Below, one piece after another: positions 26,022-36,120 of a stretch of DNA of 64,000 nucleotides (positions are counted from its first letter, which is position 1; each line of letters begins with the position of its first letter). The translations under genes were made by a program, and so were the position numbers. Location: NCBI GenBank assembly GCA_016235425.1, contig JACRLC010000010.1, positions 88,674 to 152,673 on the forward strand. The letters are read 5' to 3'. The DNA comes from Chloroflexota bacterium. GTDB taxonomy: Bacteria > Chloroflexota > Anaerolineae > Anaerolineales > Villigracilaceae. Under the pieces are notes generated by a model. The model worked only from the letters and a program-made list of their open reading frames with translations. It had not been told where the DNA came from and did not search any database.

Positions 26022-27062
26022 ATGGAATACATAGACCTTCGCTCTGACACCGTCACAAAACCTACGCCTGAAATGCGCGAAGCGATGGCAAAAGCCGCGG
26101 TGGGCGATGATGTTTACGGCGATGACCCAACCGTCAACAAATTGCAGGAAATGGCGGCGGGGATGCTGGGCAAGGAGGATGCGTTGTTTGTCCCTTCGGG
26201 GACGATGGGAAATTTGCTGGCGTTGCTGGTGCATTGCCAGCGCGGCGATGAAGTGATCGTTGGCAACAAGGCGCATATCTATCTCAATGAAGTGGGCGGG
26301 ATGTCTGCATTGGGTGGGATTCATCCGTGCCCAATTCAAAATCAAGCGGATGGCACGCTGGCGCTGGACGACATTCTCGCGTCCATTCAGACCGAGGATG
26401 TGCATCACACCATTACGCGGCTGATCTGCCTTGAGAATACACAGAACGTCTGCGGCGGTGTTCCGTTGACGCCCGAATACACGCGGCAGGTGGGAGAGTT
26501 GGCGCGAAAGAATAACCTGTCCCTGCACATTGACGGGGCGCGCATTTTCAACGCGGCGGTGGCGCAGAATGTGTCGGTGCGGGAGTTGGTGGACCCGGCG
26601 GATTCGGTCATGTTTTGCTTGAGCAAGGGATTGGCTTCGCCGGTCGGTTCGATGCTGGTTGGCACGAAGAAGTTCATTGCGCGGGCGCGTCATTTGCGGA
26701 AGATGCTTGGCGGCGGGATGCGGCAGGTGGGCGTGCTGGCCGCGGCGGGAATCATTTCGCTGGAGAAGATGATCGAGCGGCTGGACGACGATCATGCCCG
26801 GGCGAGGAAATTGTCTGATGGCCTGAAGCAGGTTCGAGGTCTGGTTTTGGACGCGGGTTCTCCATCCACAAACATGGTTTATTTCAATTTGTCGGATGAT
26901 GTCCGCTTGAGTGAGAATCAAATCGTCGAAATGATGAATGAACGCGGGGTGTTGGTGGATTGGTCAGGCGTGCGCCGCTTTCGTCTTGTGACCCACTGTT
27001 GGATTGACGACCAGGCGGTGAAGCGCGCGGTATCCGCGCTCAAGGAAGTGCTGGCTCATTAG
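26022..27062 (+). CDS. ltaE: Low-specificity L-threonine aldolase
   Basis: 346 residues, PLP fold type I. Signatures: [62 protein letters not shown] and the PLP-Lys motif [12 protein letters not shown]. It splits L-threonine or allo-threonine into glycine and acetaldehyde. ATG 26022 follows GAGGAG at ideal distance; a longer in-frame extension to 25896 overlaps rluD and is rejected. The stop overlaps the stop of the convergent GGDEF gene by four bases. Confidence 0.94.
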   Translation: MEYIDLRSDTVTKPTPEMREAMAKAAVGDDVYGDDPTVNKLQEMAAGMLGKEDALFVPSGTMGNLLALLVHCQRGDEVIVGNKAHIYLNEVGGMSALGGIHPCPIQNQADGTLALDDILASIQTEDVHHTITRLICLENTQNVCGGVPLTPEYTRQVGELARKNNLSLHIDGARIFNAAVAQNVSVRELVDPADSVMFCLSKGLASPVGSMLVGTKKFIARARHLRKMLGGGMRQVGVLAAAGIISLEKMIERLDDDHARARKLSDGLKQVRGLVLDAGSPSTNMVYFNLSDDVRLSENQIVEMMNERGVLVDWSGVRRFRLVTHCWIDDQAVKRAVSALKEVLAH

Positions 27063-28657
27063 GTGTTTTTGTGAGGGGAAGTTCCGCCGGGTTGTTTGCC
27101 TTGTTTTTCGAACTGGTCCCAGTGACTTAGATCCGGCTCGACCTGGTTGCGGCCGCGTTCTTTGGCAATGTAGAGGCGGCGGTCGGCCAGGTCAATCAAT
27201 TTAAAAATCTCGTCAGCTTCGACCGGAAATTCTGCAATTCCCTGGCTTATTGTCGGAGCCGGGATGGCTTCCTTTTTTCGATTTCTAAGCTGTACCTTGG
27301 ACATGGTCTCGCGAATTCGGTTGGCTACCTGCATGGCTTGCACGCCGCTGGTATCGGGCAGGGAGATGGCAAATTCTTCGCCGCCCCAGCGGCCGATCGC
27401 GTCGGAGTGTTTGACGTGACGCCGGATCGTTTCGCATAATTTGGTGAGTATTTCGTCCCCTGCGAGGTGGCCGTAGTTGTCGTTATATTGTTTGAAATAG
27501 TCCACATCCAGCATGATCAGGCTGAGATGTTGGTTTGATTTTTGGGTCGTTTCCGCCTGCTGTCGCAAAATTTTGATGAAATAACCATGGTTGTAAACGC
27601 CGGTGAGGCTGTCGACGTGGGCCTGCTCTTCCACCAGCGCGTGGCGAAGTGAATTATCGAGCGCCAATGCGGCGCGTTGCGCCATGTTCGACAACAGCTC
27701 CATATCACTGCGGTTGAAGGCATTTGGACGGTAACATGCAATGGCAATGATGCCGTTGACGAATTCACCCTGCATGGGCACACCCATCCAGGAGAGACTG
27801 GTCTTTTGTTTTCCGATGATGACGGTTTTTACCCCGGCGAGATTCACGTCGCGGCGCAGGTCCGGCAGGAATAATCCCTTTCGGTTTCGCACGACCCAGC
27901 CGGATAAGGTCCCTTCCATGTTTGCGTGCACATCCTTGAAGTATTCCCCTTCATCGTAAAAAAGGTGCAGGGAAATTTCCTCCCCCTCAACCATCCCGAC
28001 GTAGTATGTGTCTGCTTCGAGGGCGTTTTGAATGGCGGCATTCAACAGTGATGTAACCTGCTCGGTGTCGAGCGAAGAAGCGATCTGCCGGCTGAATTCG
28101 TTGACGATTTCAAGCCGGTTGATCTGCTGCCGCGACAAATATTTTAGCTGTTGGATTGTCTCGATGACAATCAGCGCAGCAATAATGAGGCTGAACTGTA
28201 TTACCCGTTGATGGAGCTGGGTGAGATATTCAAGGTTTGCGATTGAGGAGATCAGGGTGGAACTCAGGACAATAAAGTAGGACGGGCCTCGTTCAGAGAC
28301 AATGGAAGTGGAAATGGAAGCCACGATCATCAATGCGCTGAGTTGAATCCACATTTCATCTGGCAGGATGATTGACAGCAAACCCAATGAGATACCGACC
28401 AGGATGGCATTGATCCACGCGTACAGCAATTTATTTTTTGACGTGGAAATATACAGCAGGTAGAAAAAGGAAAGGTAAAGATTGCCGACCACCCCGTATC
28501 CGATCAGGATGCCCTTTTGAAACATGGTCAGGGGATATTTCACCAATGCCGTGGTTATCGTAGCCAACAACATAAAGATCCCAGCCAGCACCGAGGGCAG
28601 AATTGAGATCAGGTGTTCCTGGGGGGCAAAGCCATCGTTTTTTGTTTTATCAGACAT
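27059..28657 (-). CDS. Membrane GAF-GGDEF diguanylate cyclase
   Basis: 532 residues. About five to six hydrophobic helices fill residues 18-170. A GAF domain (about 190-345; [17 protein letters not shown]...SLSWMGVPM) precedes the GGDEF domain (about 355-515) with [29 protein letters not shown] and active-site motif GGEEF, so cyclic-di-GMP synthesis is expected. I do not see a clear RxxD inhibitory site. It begins three bases after the end of the HD-GYP gene upstream, so synthesis and degradation enzymes are cotranscribed. Confidence 0.92.
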   Translation of the reverse strand: MSDKTKNDGFAPQEHLISILPSVLAGIFMLLATITTALVKYPLTMFQKGILIGYGVVGNLYLSFFYLLYISTSKNKLLYAWINAILVGISLGLLSIILPDEMWIQLSALMIVASISTSIVSERGPSYFIVLSSTLISSIANLEYLTQLHQRVIQFSLIIAALIVIETIQQLKYLSRQQINRLEIVNEFSRQIASSLDTEQVTSLLNAAIQNALEADTYYVGMVEGEEISLHLFYDEGEYFKDVHANMEGTLSGWVVRNRKGLFLPDLRRDVNLAGVKTVIIGKQKTSLSWMGVPMQGEFVNGIIAIACYRPNAFNRSDMELLSNMAQRAALALDNSLRHALVEEQAHVDSLTGVYNHGYFIKILRQQAETTQKSNQHLSLIMLDVDYFKQYNDNYGHLAGDEILTKLCETIRRHVKHSDAIGRWGGEEFAISLPDTSGVQAMQVANRIRETMSKVQLRNRKKEAIPAPTISQGIAEFPVEADEIFKLIDLADRRLYIAKERGRNQVEPDLSHWDQFEKQGKQPGGTSPHKNT

Positions 28658-28660
28658 CGG

Positions 28661-31600
28661 TTAACCGGAAGCCAGCAGGTCAGCGGCCTGACCCTGCATA
28701 ACCAGCTGTTCAAACAGAATGACGATCTTCGGATCAAACAGGACCCCGGACTGTTCGCGCAAATATTTGAGAGCTTCCTCCGCTGGGACTTTTTGCCGGT
28801 AGGGCCTGTTGCTGGTAAGGGCGTCGAACGTATCCACAACCGCGAACAACCTCGCCAGGTGCGGAATGTCCTCCCCGCTGAGTCCGATTGGGTAACCGCT
28901 CCCATCCCAACGTTCCTGGTGGTAGCGGATGACGGGCAGTGTCTCCTGCAGGAAGGGAATCCCCTCCACAATCCGCGCGCCGATATCGGGATGCAGGCGC
29001 ATGAGCTTCCATTCACTTTCATCCAGCGGCCCAGGCTTGTGCAGAATGGTATCGCTGATTCCAATTTTCCCAATATCGTGCAGGAGCGAACCACGCTCGA
29101 GCGCCTTCAATTCGTGATGGGGCAGTTCCATTGCCACTCCAAGTTTTCCCGCCAACTGGCTGACGCGTGTGCTGTGTCCTTCGGTCTCGCGGTCGCGCGC
29201 ATCCAACGCGGACATCAGTGCGGCGAGTGTCTGGTCATAGGTAGCTTCGAGGGTATCGTACGCGTCCCTGATCTCACGCGCCTGGCGGCGGGATTCCACC
29301 AACAACAGCGAGCGTTCCAACGCAATCGCGGCCTGGTTGACCAGTGTCTGTAAGTCCGCAGGGCTGGCCGGTTTGTGTGACCGGTCTTCCGGGATGTTCA
29401 TCCACAATGCGCCATATTTTCGGATGGGTGTTTGAATCGGCAGGCAGACGCGCGTGGCGGAACGTCCCTGGGAGAGATAGATCAACTGTCCCGAGTTCAT
29501 TACCTGCCTGATCGTTTCCAGGGGATGGTTGGTTCCGGTATGAACGCCGTTGGCGTCCACTTCCACTTCCGCTTCGATCTTCCCATCGGATGTAAATAAG
29601 ACGATGCCGGTGGATGATCCTTTGGCAAGTTTATGGGCTGTTTGCGCTATGTCGAGAGCCGCACTGCGTAATTCCTCGGCCTGAATGATCTGGTTGCTCA
29701 ACCGGTACAGCAGGGATGTGGTACGCAGTGAGGCGCGTAATTCCTGCTGTAACCAGGTGCTTTCAAACGCGCCCGCGGCCTGAATGGAGAGCAGTTCCGA
29801 CAGGGATTCATCGTTCTCGGTAAAGAATACTTCATTTTGTTTCCCAAAGGCCAGGATGGTCCCAATGTTCAGGCGGTGCCAGCGAATGGGGATGGCAAGC
29901 ATACTTCGCAGGCCGCCGTTATCGATTTCAAGGTGCGACGTGGCCGTATATTTCCGCACGTCCCGCACGCGGAACGGCTGTGCCGCGTGTAACGCGGCAT
30001 GAACGAGAGCATCCGTTTCGCCTCCATGTTGCAGGGAAGCAAGCAGGCGCGGGGCATAACCGGATGAGGCGCTCTGCATAAAGTCGCCCTCCTGGCCGAG
30101 TTGGATCTGGACATACGTAAACCGCGCCTGAAGAATTTGCCTTGCAATGGACGAAATTTCCCGCGCCGTGGCTTCCGGCTCGACCATTGCAGAAAGCAGA
30201 CTGCCGGATTGGATCAACTCCATCAATCGCTGGTGATAGCCGGAGCGTTCCCAGGCGCGTGTCAACTCAGAGGCGATGGCTTCGGTCAATGCAACGTCCA
30301 CACTGCTGAAAGCATTGGCCCTTTCGCTATTGATTACGATTGTGCCGTTCACGTGCCCATTGAAGATCAGCGGGATGATGACGGCGGAGAGATTGTTCTC
30401 ATTCTCAAAAAGGATGTAGTCGGCGTCCAGCCTGATATCGTTGATGATCTGTGTCTTTCGCTGGCGCACCGCGCGTCCGATGGCCCCCGCAGAGATATTC
30501 TGGCGATAACCCGGAGGGATCAAATTGGTCTGGCGCCCGGCCGCCGCAAGAAGCATGAATTCACGGCGATCCGATTCGTATATGTAAAGACTGACGAGTG
30601 AGCAGTTTATCGCCCGGTCGAGCGTATTGACAGCCAGTTGCGCGGAGACGGGTTGGTCCAATTGATTTTCGAGCTGCTGACTTAGTTCGGCCAGGAGAGT
30701 CAACTGCGTGTTGCGCCGCTTTTCGATGGACAGTTGACGCGATAACGAGTTGATCTGGTCCGATTGGGCGTTTACACGGACGCGCAGTCCGTCGCGAGTG
30801 AGGGCGAAAGGCTTCAAATATCGCGCCAGGCGTTCATCCCACGAGATCAGTCCCATATCCTGGTCTTGATCGAGAGGCGCATCCACAGGTTCCGTCAGTT
30901 GAGCCATCAAGCCGTTAATGGTCATGAGGGTCGTTGCAATCCCGTAATACATCACCACCGAGATCAGGAGGAAAAAAAGGAGTGCGGCTTCGCGCACCAA
31001 AAAACCAACCTGGTCCATGCCGATCACCAACTGGTCGGTAAAGGCGAGCAGGGCGCTCAAAAAAATGAGCGTCATGAGTTGCACGGTGCTTCCGATCATG
31101 ATGGCGCGCTTGCCTAAAATATCCCCTTCAGGAAGTGCAAGATTTTGCCACGGGAAAATATCCTCGAAGAGGATCACTGCCGTGAAAAGAGCGGGACCGA
31201 TCAAGTGCGGGAGTAAGGGACCTGCAAAAAAAATCAGGCTCCAGGCCAGCCACGGGATCGCAGAAAGCCGGGAGAGAAGCCCGCTAAATTTCAGGCTGGG
31301 GTTGTAGAGAGAGACCGCCCCAATCCCCGCGCCTAATAAAAATGCACCGGCCAGCAGAGAACGAAAAGGCAATAACCGGGTGTATGAATGTTCGTGAAAT
31401 GCGCCGATCGATAAAAGGAAGATTCCGCTTGCGACATTCACAAGAAAGGCGATGCCCTTCAATATTTCCCTGTCGTGAATCTTATTGCTCACAGGCGTGA
31501 TGGGAATGGTTTGGGCCAGCCCCACAAAGATAAAAAGGATGCCTTCAACAAACAAGCCGGCCCGGGCAAATAGCCCGCCCAATAGAATAAGCAGTAAAAC

Positions 31601-31831
31601 TGCAGAGCCTCTAATTAATATTTCGCGCCTGGCTTGCACCTGGATCGAGAACAACATCTGGCATGAAAGCGAGACCGTATAACATAGGATGCCCAGTGTA
31701 TTGATCATCCATGCGGGTTGTCCTGCGAGAACGCTTTGGAAATGGCCCGGAATTAAAAGCAAACTCATCCCCATCATTATGAGGATGCCGGATGAGAGCG
31801 CATTTAGATTATTTGTCGATCGACTCTTCAT
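28661..31831 (-). CDS. Membrane GAF / HD-GYP phosphodiesterase
   Basis: About 1056 residues. The N-terminal half of the first 320 residues is strongly hydrophobic (8 or more helices). Three GAF-like domains follow (about 380-540, 545-700, 705-850), and a C-terminal HD-GYP domain has LLHDIGKIG, HQERWDGSGYP, FAVVDTFDALTSNRPYR. HD-GYP proteins hydrolyse cyclic-di-GMP. The motif has Gln where many have a second His (HQE instead of HHE), a variant seen in the family. ATG 31831 is preferred over an upstream in-frame GTG (31876). Neither has a clear Shine-Dalgarno. Confidence 0.9.
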   Translation of the reverse strand: MKSRSTNNLNALSSGILIMMGMSLLLIPGHFQSVLAGQPAWMINTLGILCYTVSLSCQMLFSIQVQARREILIRGSAVLLLILLGGLFARAGLFVEGILFIFVGLAQTIPITPVSNKIHDREILKGIAFLVNVASGIFLLSIGAFHEHSYTRLLPFRSLLAGAFLLGAGIGAVSLYNPSLKFSGLLSRLSAIPWLAWSLIFFAGPLLPHLIGPALFTAVILFEDIFPWQNLALPEGDILGKRAIMIGSTVQLMTLIFLSALLAFTDQLVIGMDQVGFLVREAALLFFLLISVVMYYGIATTLMTINGLMAQLTEPVDAPLDQDQDMGLISWDERLARYLKPFALTRDGLRVRVNAQSDQINSLSRQLSIEKRRNTQLTLLAELSQQLENQLDQPVSAQLAVNTLDRAINCSLVSLYIYESDRREFMLLAAAGRQTNLIPPGYRQNISAGAIGRAVRQRKTQIINDIRLDADYILFENENNLSAVIIPLIFNGHVNGTIVINSERANAFSSVDVALTEAIASELTRAWERSGYHQRLMELIQSGSLLSAMVEPEATAREISSIARQILQARFTYVQIQLGQEGDFMQSASSGYAPRLLASLQHGGETDALVHAALHAAQPFRVRDVRKYTATSHLEIDNGGLRSMLAIPIRWHRLNIGTILAFGKQNEVFFTENDESLSELLSIQAAGAFESTWLQQELRASLRTTSLLYRLSNQIIQAEELRSAALDIAQTAHKLAKGSSTGIVLFTSDGKIEAEVEVDANGVHTGTNHPLETIRQVMNSGQLIYLSQGRSATRVCLPIQTPIRKYGALWMNIPEDRSHKPASPADLQTLVNQAAIALERSLLLVESRRQAREIRDAYDTLEATYDQTLAALMSALDARDRETEGHSTRVSQLAGKLGVAMELPHHELKALERGSLLHDIGKIGISDTILHKPGPLDESEWKLMRLHPDIGARIVEGIPFLQETLPVIRYHQERWDGSGYPIGLSGEDIPHLARLFAVVDTFDALTSNRPYRQKVPAEEALKYLREQSGVLFDPKIVILFEQLVMQGQAADLLASG

Positions 31832-31899
31832 GTTTCGCAAAGGATAGCATAAGAAGCGGTTTTTATCTACCTTCACGGCAAAATTGCATTTTTGATTTC

Positions 31900-31908
31900 T
31901 GTTATAAT
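31900..31908 (+). promoter_or_regulatory. Extended -10 promoter before punA
   Basis: TGTTATAAT at 31900-31908 is a consensus extended -10 element (TGnTATAAT) with no good -35. It would start transcription near 31915, about 70 bases before the gene. Confidence 0.65.
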
Positions 31909-31985
31909 CCGCCTGCCGGATGGAACCGTTCCTGTGGGGATGTGGTTCTTCTGTGCCGAAAATTATTCCTGACAGGTTATCGATA

Positions 31986-32822
31986 ATGCAGACATATATC
32001 CCCCTTGCTCAAATTGATGAAGCCGCGCAGGAGGTTCGGAAACGGACCTTACATAAACCGCGCATTGCCATCATTCTCGGCTCCGGCCTGAACGGTTTGG
32101 CTGATTCCGTTCAAAAAGCCGACCTCATCCCTTATGGCGACCTTCCCCATTTTCCCGTTTCAACGGTGGAAGGCCACGCCGGGCGTTTCGTCATCGGCGA
32201 ATTGGAGGGGCAGACCGTGCTCGTGATGCAGGGCCGCATCCATTATTACGAAGGCTACAGCATGGCGCAGGTCACCTTGCCCGTGCGCGTGATGCAGCGC
32301 CTGGGAATTGAAACACTCATCGTGACCAACGCCGCGGGTGGCGTACATCCGGATTTTCAGCCCGGCGACGTGATGTTGATCACGGATAATCTCAATCTTA
32401 TAGGTATGTCCGGTTTGAATCCTCTCATGGGGCCAAACCTCGATGAAATCGGTCCGCGCTTTCCAGATATGAGCCAGGCATACGACCGCGGCTTATGCGA
32501 GCTTGCGCGCAAGGTGGCAAAAGAATCCGGCGTCCAATTGCGCGAAGGCGTATACGCCGGCTTGAGCGGACCTTCGTTTGAATCCCCCGCGGATTTGCGT
32601 TTTCTAAGATTGGCCGGTACGGATGCAGTCGGCATGTCCACGGTCCCGGAAGTGATCGTTGCCCGTCACGGCGGGATGCGTGCGTTGGGACTGTCGGGCA
32701 TCAGCAATAAAGCCAACCTGGATGGGTCCACCGTCACCACGCACGAAGAAGTGATCGAAGCTGGAAAAGTGATTACGCCCAAGGTCGAGAAAATTATCCG
32801 CGGTGTATTGCGCGGAATGTAA
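31986..32822 (+). CDS. punA: Purine nucleoside phosphorylase (trimeric PNP type)
   Basis: 278 residues. Signatures: IAIILGSGLNGLAD, VEGHAGRFVIG, MQGRIHYYEGYSMAQVTLPVR, VTNAAGGVHPDFQPGDVMLITDN, LREGVYAGLSGPSFESPAD, DAVGMSTVPEVIVARH and the purine-binding SGISNKAN. It phosphorolyses (deoxy)inosine and guanosine. ATG 31986 fits the family N-terminus; upstream in-frame extension to 31920 begins near the promoter and is rejected. The next gene begins 20 bp downstream. Confidence 0.95.
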   Translation: MQTYIPLAQIDEAAQEVRKRTLHKPRIAIILGSGLNGLADSVQKADLIPYGDLPHFPVSTVEGHAGRFVIGELEGQTVLVMQGRIHYYEGYSMAQVTLPVRVMQRLGIETLIVTNAAGGVHPDFQPGDVMLITDNLNLIGMSGLNPLMGPNLDEIGPRFPDMSQAYDRGLCELARKVAKESGVQLREGVYAGLSGPSFESPADLRFLRLAGTDAVGMSTVPEVIVARHGGMRALGLSGISNKANLDGSTVTTHEEVIEAGKVITPKVEKIIRGVLRGM

Positions 32823-32842
32823 GTGATTTTGCCAACCCATAC

Positions 32843-33523
32843 ATGACAGATATTTACAGGTTCCTCGCCTCCAACGAGGCGCTGATCTATATCCTTCTGG
32901 CGATAGGAGGCCTGTTTGCTTTTCGTTGGTTGTGGAAATCCTGGCGCGAATGGCAGATGTCGGTCTATAAGTTGGAGCGTGAGTTTTCGACGCGCCGCCT
33001 GGGTCAGTCTGCGGCGGTTTCGATTTTGATCGCTATTCTGTTTTGTGTCGAGTTCTTCATCGCCTCTTTTATCATACCCGGCCTGCCTGCCGATGTTTTT
33101 CTTTCGACCCCCACACTCGACCTGCTCGCCACACCTACCGGCACGCTGTCACCGGAGATGATGACTCAATTTGCCGCCCAGCCTCCGCCGGTTGCGGGGG
33201 CGAGTACGGCAGGCTGTGTTCCGGACCAGGTCATGCTGACATCACCTGAACCCGGCGAAGAAGTACAAGGAACCGTTGAATTGATTGGAACGGTTAACGT
33301 CTCAAATTTTGGGTTCTACAAATATGAGGTTGCCGCACAGGGCAGTGATACCTGGGCTACAATCTCCGCAGGACGCGAGGCCAGGATCAATGGTTCGCTT
33401 GGCCTTTGGGACACCACCGCCTTGACGCCCGGCGATTATCAGTTGCGCCTCGTCGTGACCGATAACCAGGGAAAATCCCTGTCTCCCTGTGTTGTGCCTG
33501 TGCGTGTCAAAGCGCAGGAATAA
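32843..33523 (+). CDS. Membrane-anchored protein with Ig-like C-terminal domain
   Basis: 226 residues. It has two hydrophobic helices (about 14-31 and 57-79), a Thr/Pro-rich linker and a C-terminal beta-sandwich-like region (about 125-225; MLTSPEPGEEVQGTVELIGTVNVSNFGFYKYEVA). The latter resembles the Ig-like domains that often follow Chloroflexota envelope proteins. No catalytic residues are evident. It is probably cotranscribed with punA. Function unknown. Confidence 0.7.
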   Translation: MTDIYRFLASNEALIYILLAIGGLFAFRWLWKSWREWQMSVYKLEREFSTRRLGQSAAVSILIAILFCVEFFIASFIIPGLPADVFLSTPTLDLLATPTGTLSPEMMTQFAAQPPPVAGASTAGCVPDQVMLTSPEPGEEVQGTVELIGTVNVSNFGFYKYEVAAQGSDTWATISAGREARINGSLGLWDTTALTPGDYQLRLVVTDNQGKSLSPCVVPVRVKAQE

Positions 33524-33591
33524 AATTTTTGGACACGAGGTAGTTATACTGCACCTGCCATGCAAACAAATAATCTGATTATGGATGCCTG

Positions 33592-34131
33592 ATGCCTGAT
33601 TTGCAAATTCGTCCCACCGTTGCCACGGACCTGCCGCGTTTGATGGGCATGGACCATTCCACCAGCAGTGATTCGGTCTGGCAATTGGAATTGCGCCGGG
33701 ATGGCGGGCAGATCACCGCCGCGTTTCGCGAAGTGCGTTTACCGCGTAAAACGTCGCTCTCTTATCCTCATAACCCGTTCGCACTCGCCGATGACTGGGT
33801 GCGTAAGTCCATGATGTACACGGCGCTGATGGGGCCGGATCCGGTCGGCTACGTCAGCATGTTGGAGCGCGGGACGGCCTCCTCGGTCTGGGTCACGGAC
33901 CTGGTGGTTGATGCGCCGCGGCGTCATCAAGGGGTGGCAGGCGCCCTGTTAGCCGCCGCGCAGGATTGGGCGCAGGAAAGATCGCACCGCCGCCTGATCC
34001 TGGAAATGCAATCGAAAAATGTCCCGGCCATTCGCCTGGCGCAAAAGTTTGGTTTTGAATTCTGCGGGTATAATGACCATTATTATTTGACCCAGGATGT
34101 TGCCCTGTTTTTTGCAAAGGCATTAAAATAG
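33592..34131 (+). CDS. GNAT-family N-acetyltransferase
   Basis: 179 residues. The acetyl-CoA binding core is visible as VWVTDLVVDAPRRHQGVAGALLAAAQDWAQERSHRRLILEMQSKNVPAIRLAQKFGFEFCGYND, i.e. motif A (RRHQGVAGALL) and motif B. The substrate cannot be predicted. The ATG follows a TGATGCCTG overlap of small frames, with no strong ribosome binding site. Confidence 0.85.
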   Translation: MPDLQIRPTVATDLPRLMGMDHSTSSDSVWQLELRRDGGQITAAFREVRLPRKTSLSYPHNPFALADDWVRKSMMYTALMGPDPVGYVSMLERGTASSVWVTDLVVDAPRRHQGVAGALLAAAQDWAQERSHRRLILEMQSKNVPAIRLAQKFGFEFCGYNDHYYLTQDVALFFAKALK

Positions 34132-34189
34132 ATCAGTGATTACGGCGTGAGCCGCTTTACAAACATTCGTTTTTTACTGGAAGGGCTTC

Positions 34190-36106
34190 ATGATTAACGG
34201 TTGGACGGACAGTGTGCTGGCGGGGATCCAGACGCTCAACCAGATTTTGACGGCTGGAATTGCGATCACGGCATTTTCGCTATTCCTTTACGCGCTTTCA
34301 TTCAACCTGCGTGACCGCGTGGCGCGGTCGTTTGCCATTATCCTGTTGTGCGTCGTCGTGGTGTTCACCGCCGAAGCATTGCAGGATAAATCGCTTTCCA
34401 CAGCGGGGATGGACCTGTTCCTGCGCCTGCAGTGGTTTGGAATTGTATTTCTTCCCGCGGCGTATTTGCATCTTTCAGACGCCCTGCTGGTCACAGCCGG
34501 GCGTCCTTCGCGCGGACGCAGGCGTATTGCCGTGCGCGGCATTTATGCCGTCTCCTCATTTTTCCTTATTCTCCTTGCATTTGGATATTTGCTCGGCCCG
34601 ATCGTGCTGGATGGGAAACCCGCCCCTCATCTTGAACGAACAATGTGGACCGAGATCTTTACCCTCTATTACGCGGGCATAATGGTTTGGGCCGGGATCA
34701 ATTTTTCGCGTGCCTACTCGCGCATGTTGACCCGTTCGGGCCGCCGCCGCATGTTGTATCTCATGGCGGGCGCCACCGCTCCTGCGCTTGGTTCGTATCC
34801 GTATTTATTATTCGGTTCGAGCGTTGCCGCAGAACACCCCTATTTATTTTGGGGCATAGCGACGGTGATCAATTTGCTCGTGGGCGCTTTGGTAATTGTC
34901 ATGGCGTATGCCGTTGCCTTCTTCGGCGTCTCGTGGCCGGACCGTGTGGTGAAGAGCCGCCTCTTCAAATGGATCATGCGCGGACCTGTGGTTGCCTCCG
35001 CCGCGCTCGGCCTGATGACCGTTGTGCGCCGCACTGGTGATTTGCTCGGTTCCCCGTACAATGCCTTTGTGCCGTTCACGGTTGTGGCGACCGTTTTATT
35101 GCTCGAACACGCGATCACTTTTGCCGCACCCTTGTGGGAACGCTGGCTCTTCTTCGGGCGTGACCGCGTCGAATTGCAATTATTCCAGAACGTGGAAGAA
35201 CGCCTGCTCACACGCGGAGATTTACAGCAGTTTTTGGAAGCCGTGCTGGCCGCCGTGCGCGACCATCTCCAATCTCCCTCCGCTTTTGTGGCCGCGATTG
35301 ACGAGGAGGTCTTGTCCCTGATCGTGGTGGCGGGGAATCGATCCATGCTCGATCAGGAAAGTCTAACGGAGGCCCTGAACCACGTGAATGGCGATGAACG
35401 CCGCGAATTCCTGTGGGGCAACTTCTGGGTCCTGCCCTTGCACCAACGCAAACGCGCAGACATGGACCGTGATGAAGTCCCGCCTTTGCTTGGCCTGCTT
35501 GGCGTAGCGCGCCGCAATAACCAGCAAGGCATGGAACGCGACCAGCGCGAAGCGCTTTGGCTGCTTGCAGACCGCGCCGCGCTCGCGCTCGAAGACCGCC
35601 AACTGCAAAACCGCGTGTTCAACTCCCTCGCTGACTTGCAGCCCAAGGTGGAAATGCTCCAGCGTTTACGCGCCGCGGGACGCTATGACAGCCGTGCCAG
35701 CCTGCTTGCCGAGCAGCTTCCCGAGGAAGCCGATCTTGCCAACTGGGTAAAGGACGCACTCACACATTACTGGGGCGGACCGAAGCTAACGAACAATCCC
35801 CTCATACATTTACAGGTTGTCCGCGAAATGGTGGACGAGAACGACGGGAACGCGGCCAATGCCCTGCGCGCCCTGCTTCGTAAAGGGGTGGACCAGGTAA
35901 AACCTCATGGGGAGCGCCGTTTTACAACCGAATGGATCTTATACAACATTCTTGAAATGAAATTTATCGAGGGACGCAAAGTGCGCGATGTGGCATCCCG
36001 GCTGGCAATGTCGGAAGCCGACCTGTATCGCAAACAACGCGTGGCGGTGGAGGCTGTCGCCAAAGCGATCCTTGAAATGGAAACTCAAACTCAGCAAGTG
36101 CGTTAG
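34190..36106 (+). CDS. Multi-helix membrane protein with GAF-like and HTH-like parts
   Basis: 638 residues. Eight or nine membrane helices lie within residues 15-320, in an arrangement like the 7TM sensor module of some histidine kinases (LFLYALSFNLRDRVARSFAIILLCVVVVFTAEAL). A GAF-like region follows (about 335-480), then a helical region, and a C-terminal segment (about 580-635, EGRKVRDVASRLAMSEADLYRKQRVAVEAVA) resembles a helix-turn-helix. There is no kinase, GGDEF or HD motif. A membrane-bound sensor acting directly on nucleic acid or protein is possible but unproven. An S1 gene follows 14 bp later behind a strong ribosome binding site. Confidence 0.65.
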   Translation: MINGWTDSVLAGIQTLNQILTAGIAITAFSLFLYALSFNLRDRVARSFAIILLCVVVVFTAEALQDKSLSTAGMDLFLRLQWFGIVFLPAAYLHLSDALLVTAGRPSRGRRRIAVRGIYAVSSFFLILLAFGYLLGPIVLDGKPAPHLERTMWTEIFTLYYAGIMVWAGINFSRAYSRMLTRSGRRRMLYLMAGATAPALGSYPYLLFGSSVAAEHPYLFWGIATVINLLVGALVIVMAYAVAFFGVSWPDRVVKSRLFKWIMRGPVVASAALGLMTVVRRTGDLLGSPYNAFVPFTVVATVLLLEHAITFAAPLWERWLFFGRDRVELQLFQNVEERLLTRGDLQQFLEAVLAAVRDHLQSPSAFVAAIDEEVLSLIVVAGNRSMLDQESLTEALNHVNGDERREFLWGNFWVLPLHQRKRADMDRDEVPPLLGLLGVARRNNQQGMERDQREALWLLADRAALALEDRQLQNRVFNSLADLQPKVEMLQRLRAAGRYDSRASLLAEQLPEEADLANWVKDALTHYWGGPKLTNNPLIHLQVVREMVDENDGNAANALRALLRKGVDQVKPHGERRFTTEWILYNILEMKFIEGRKVRDVASRLAMSEADLYRKQRVAVEAVAKAILEMETQTQQVR

Positions 36107-36120
36107 AGAAGGAGGCCTTA

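Noticed and set aside
25863..26921. 352-codon minus-strand frame opposite threonine aldolase
   Set aside because: His/Arg/Gln-rich composition typical of an antisense shadow of a well-conserved PLP enzyme.
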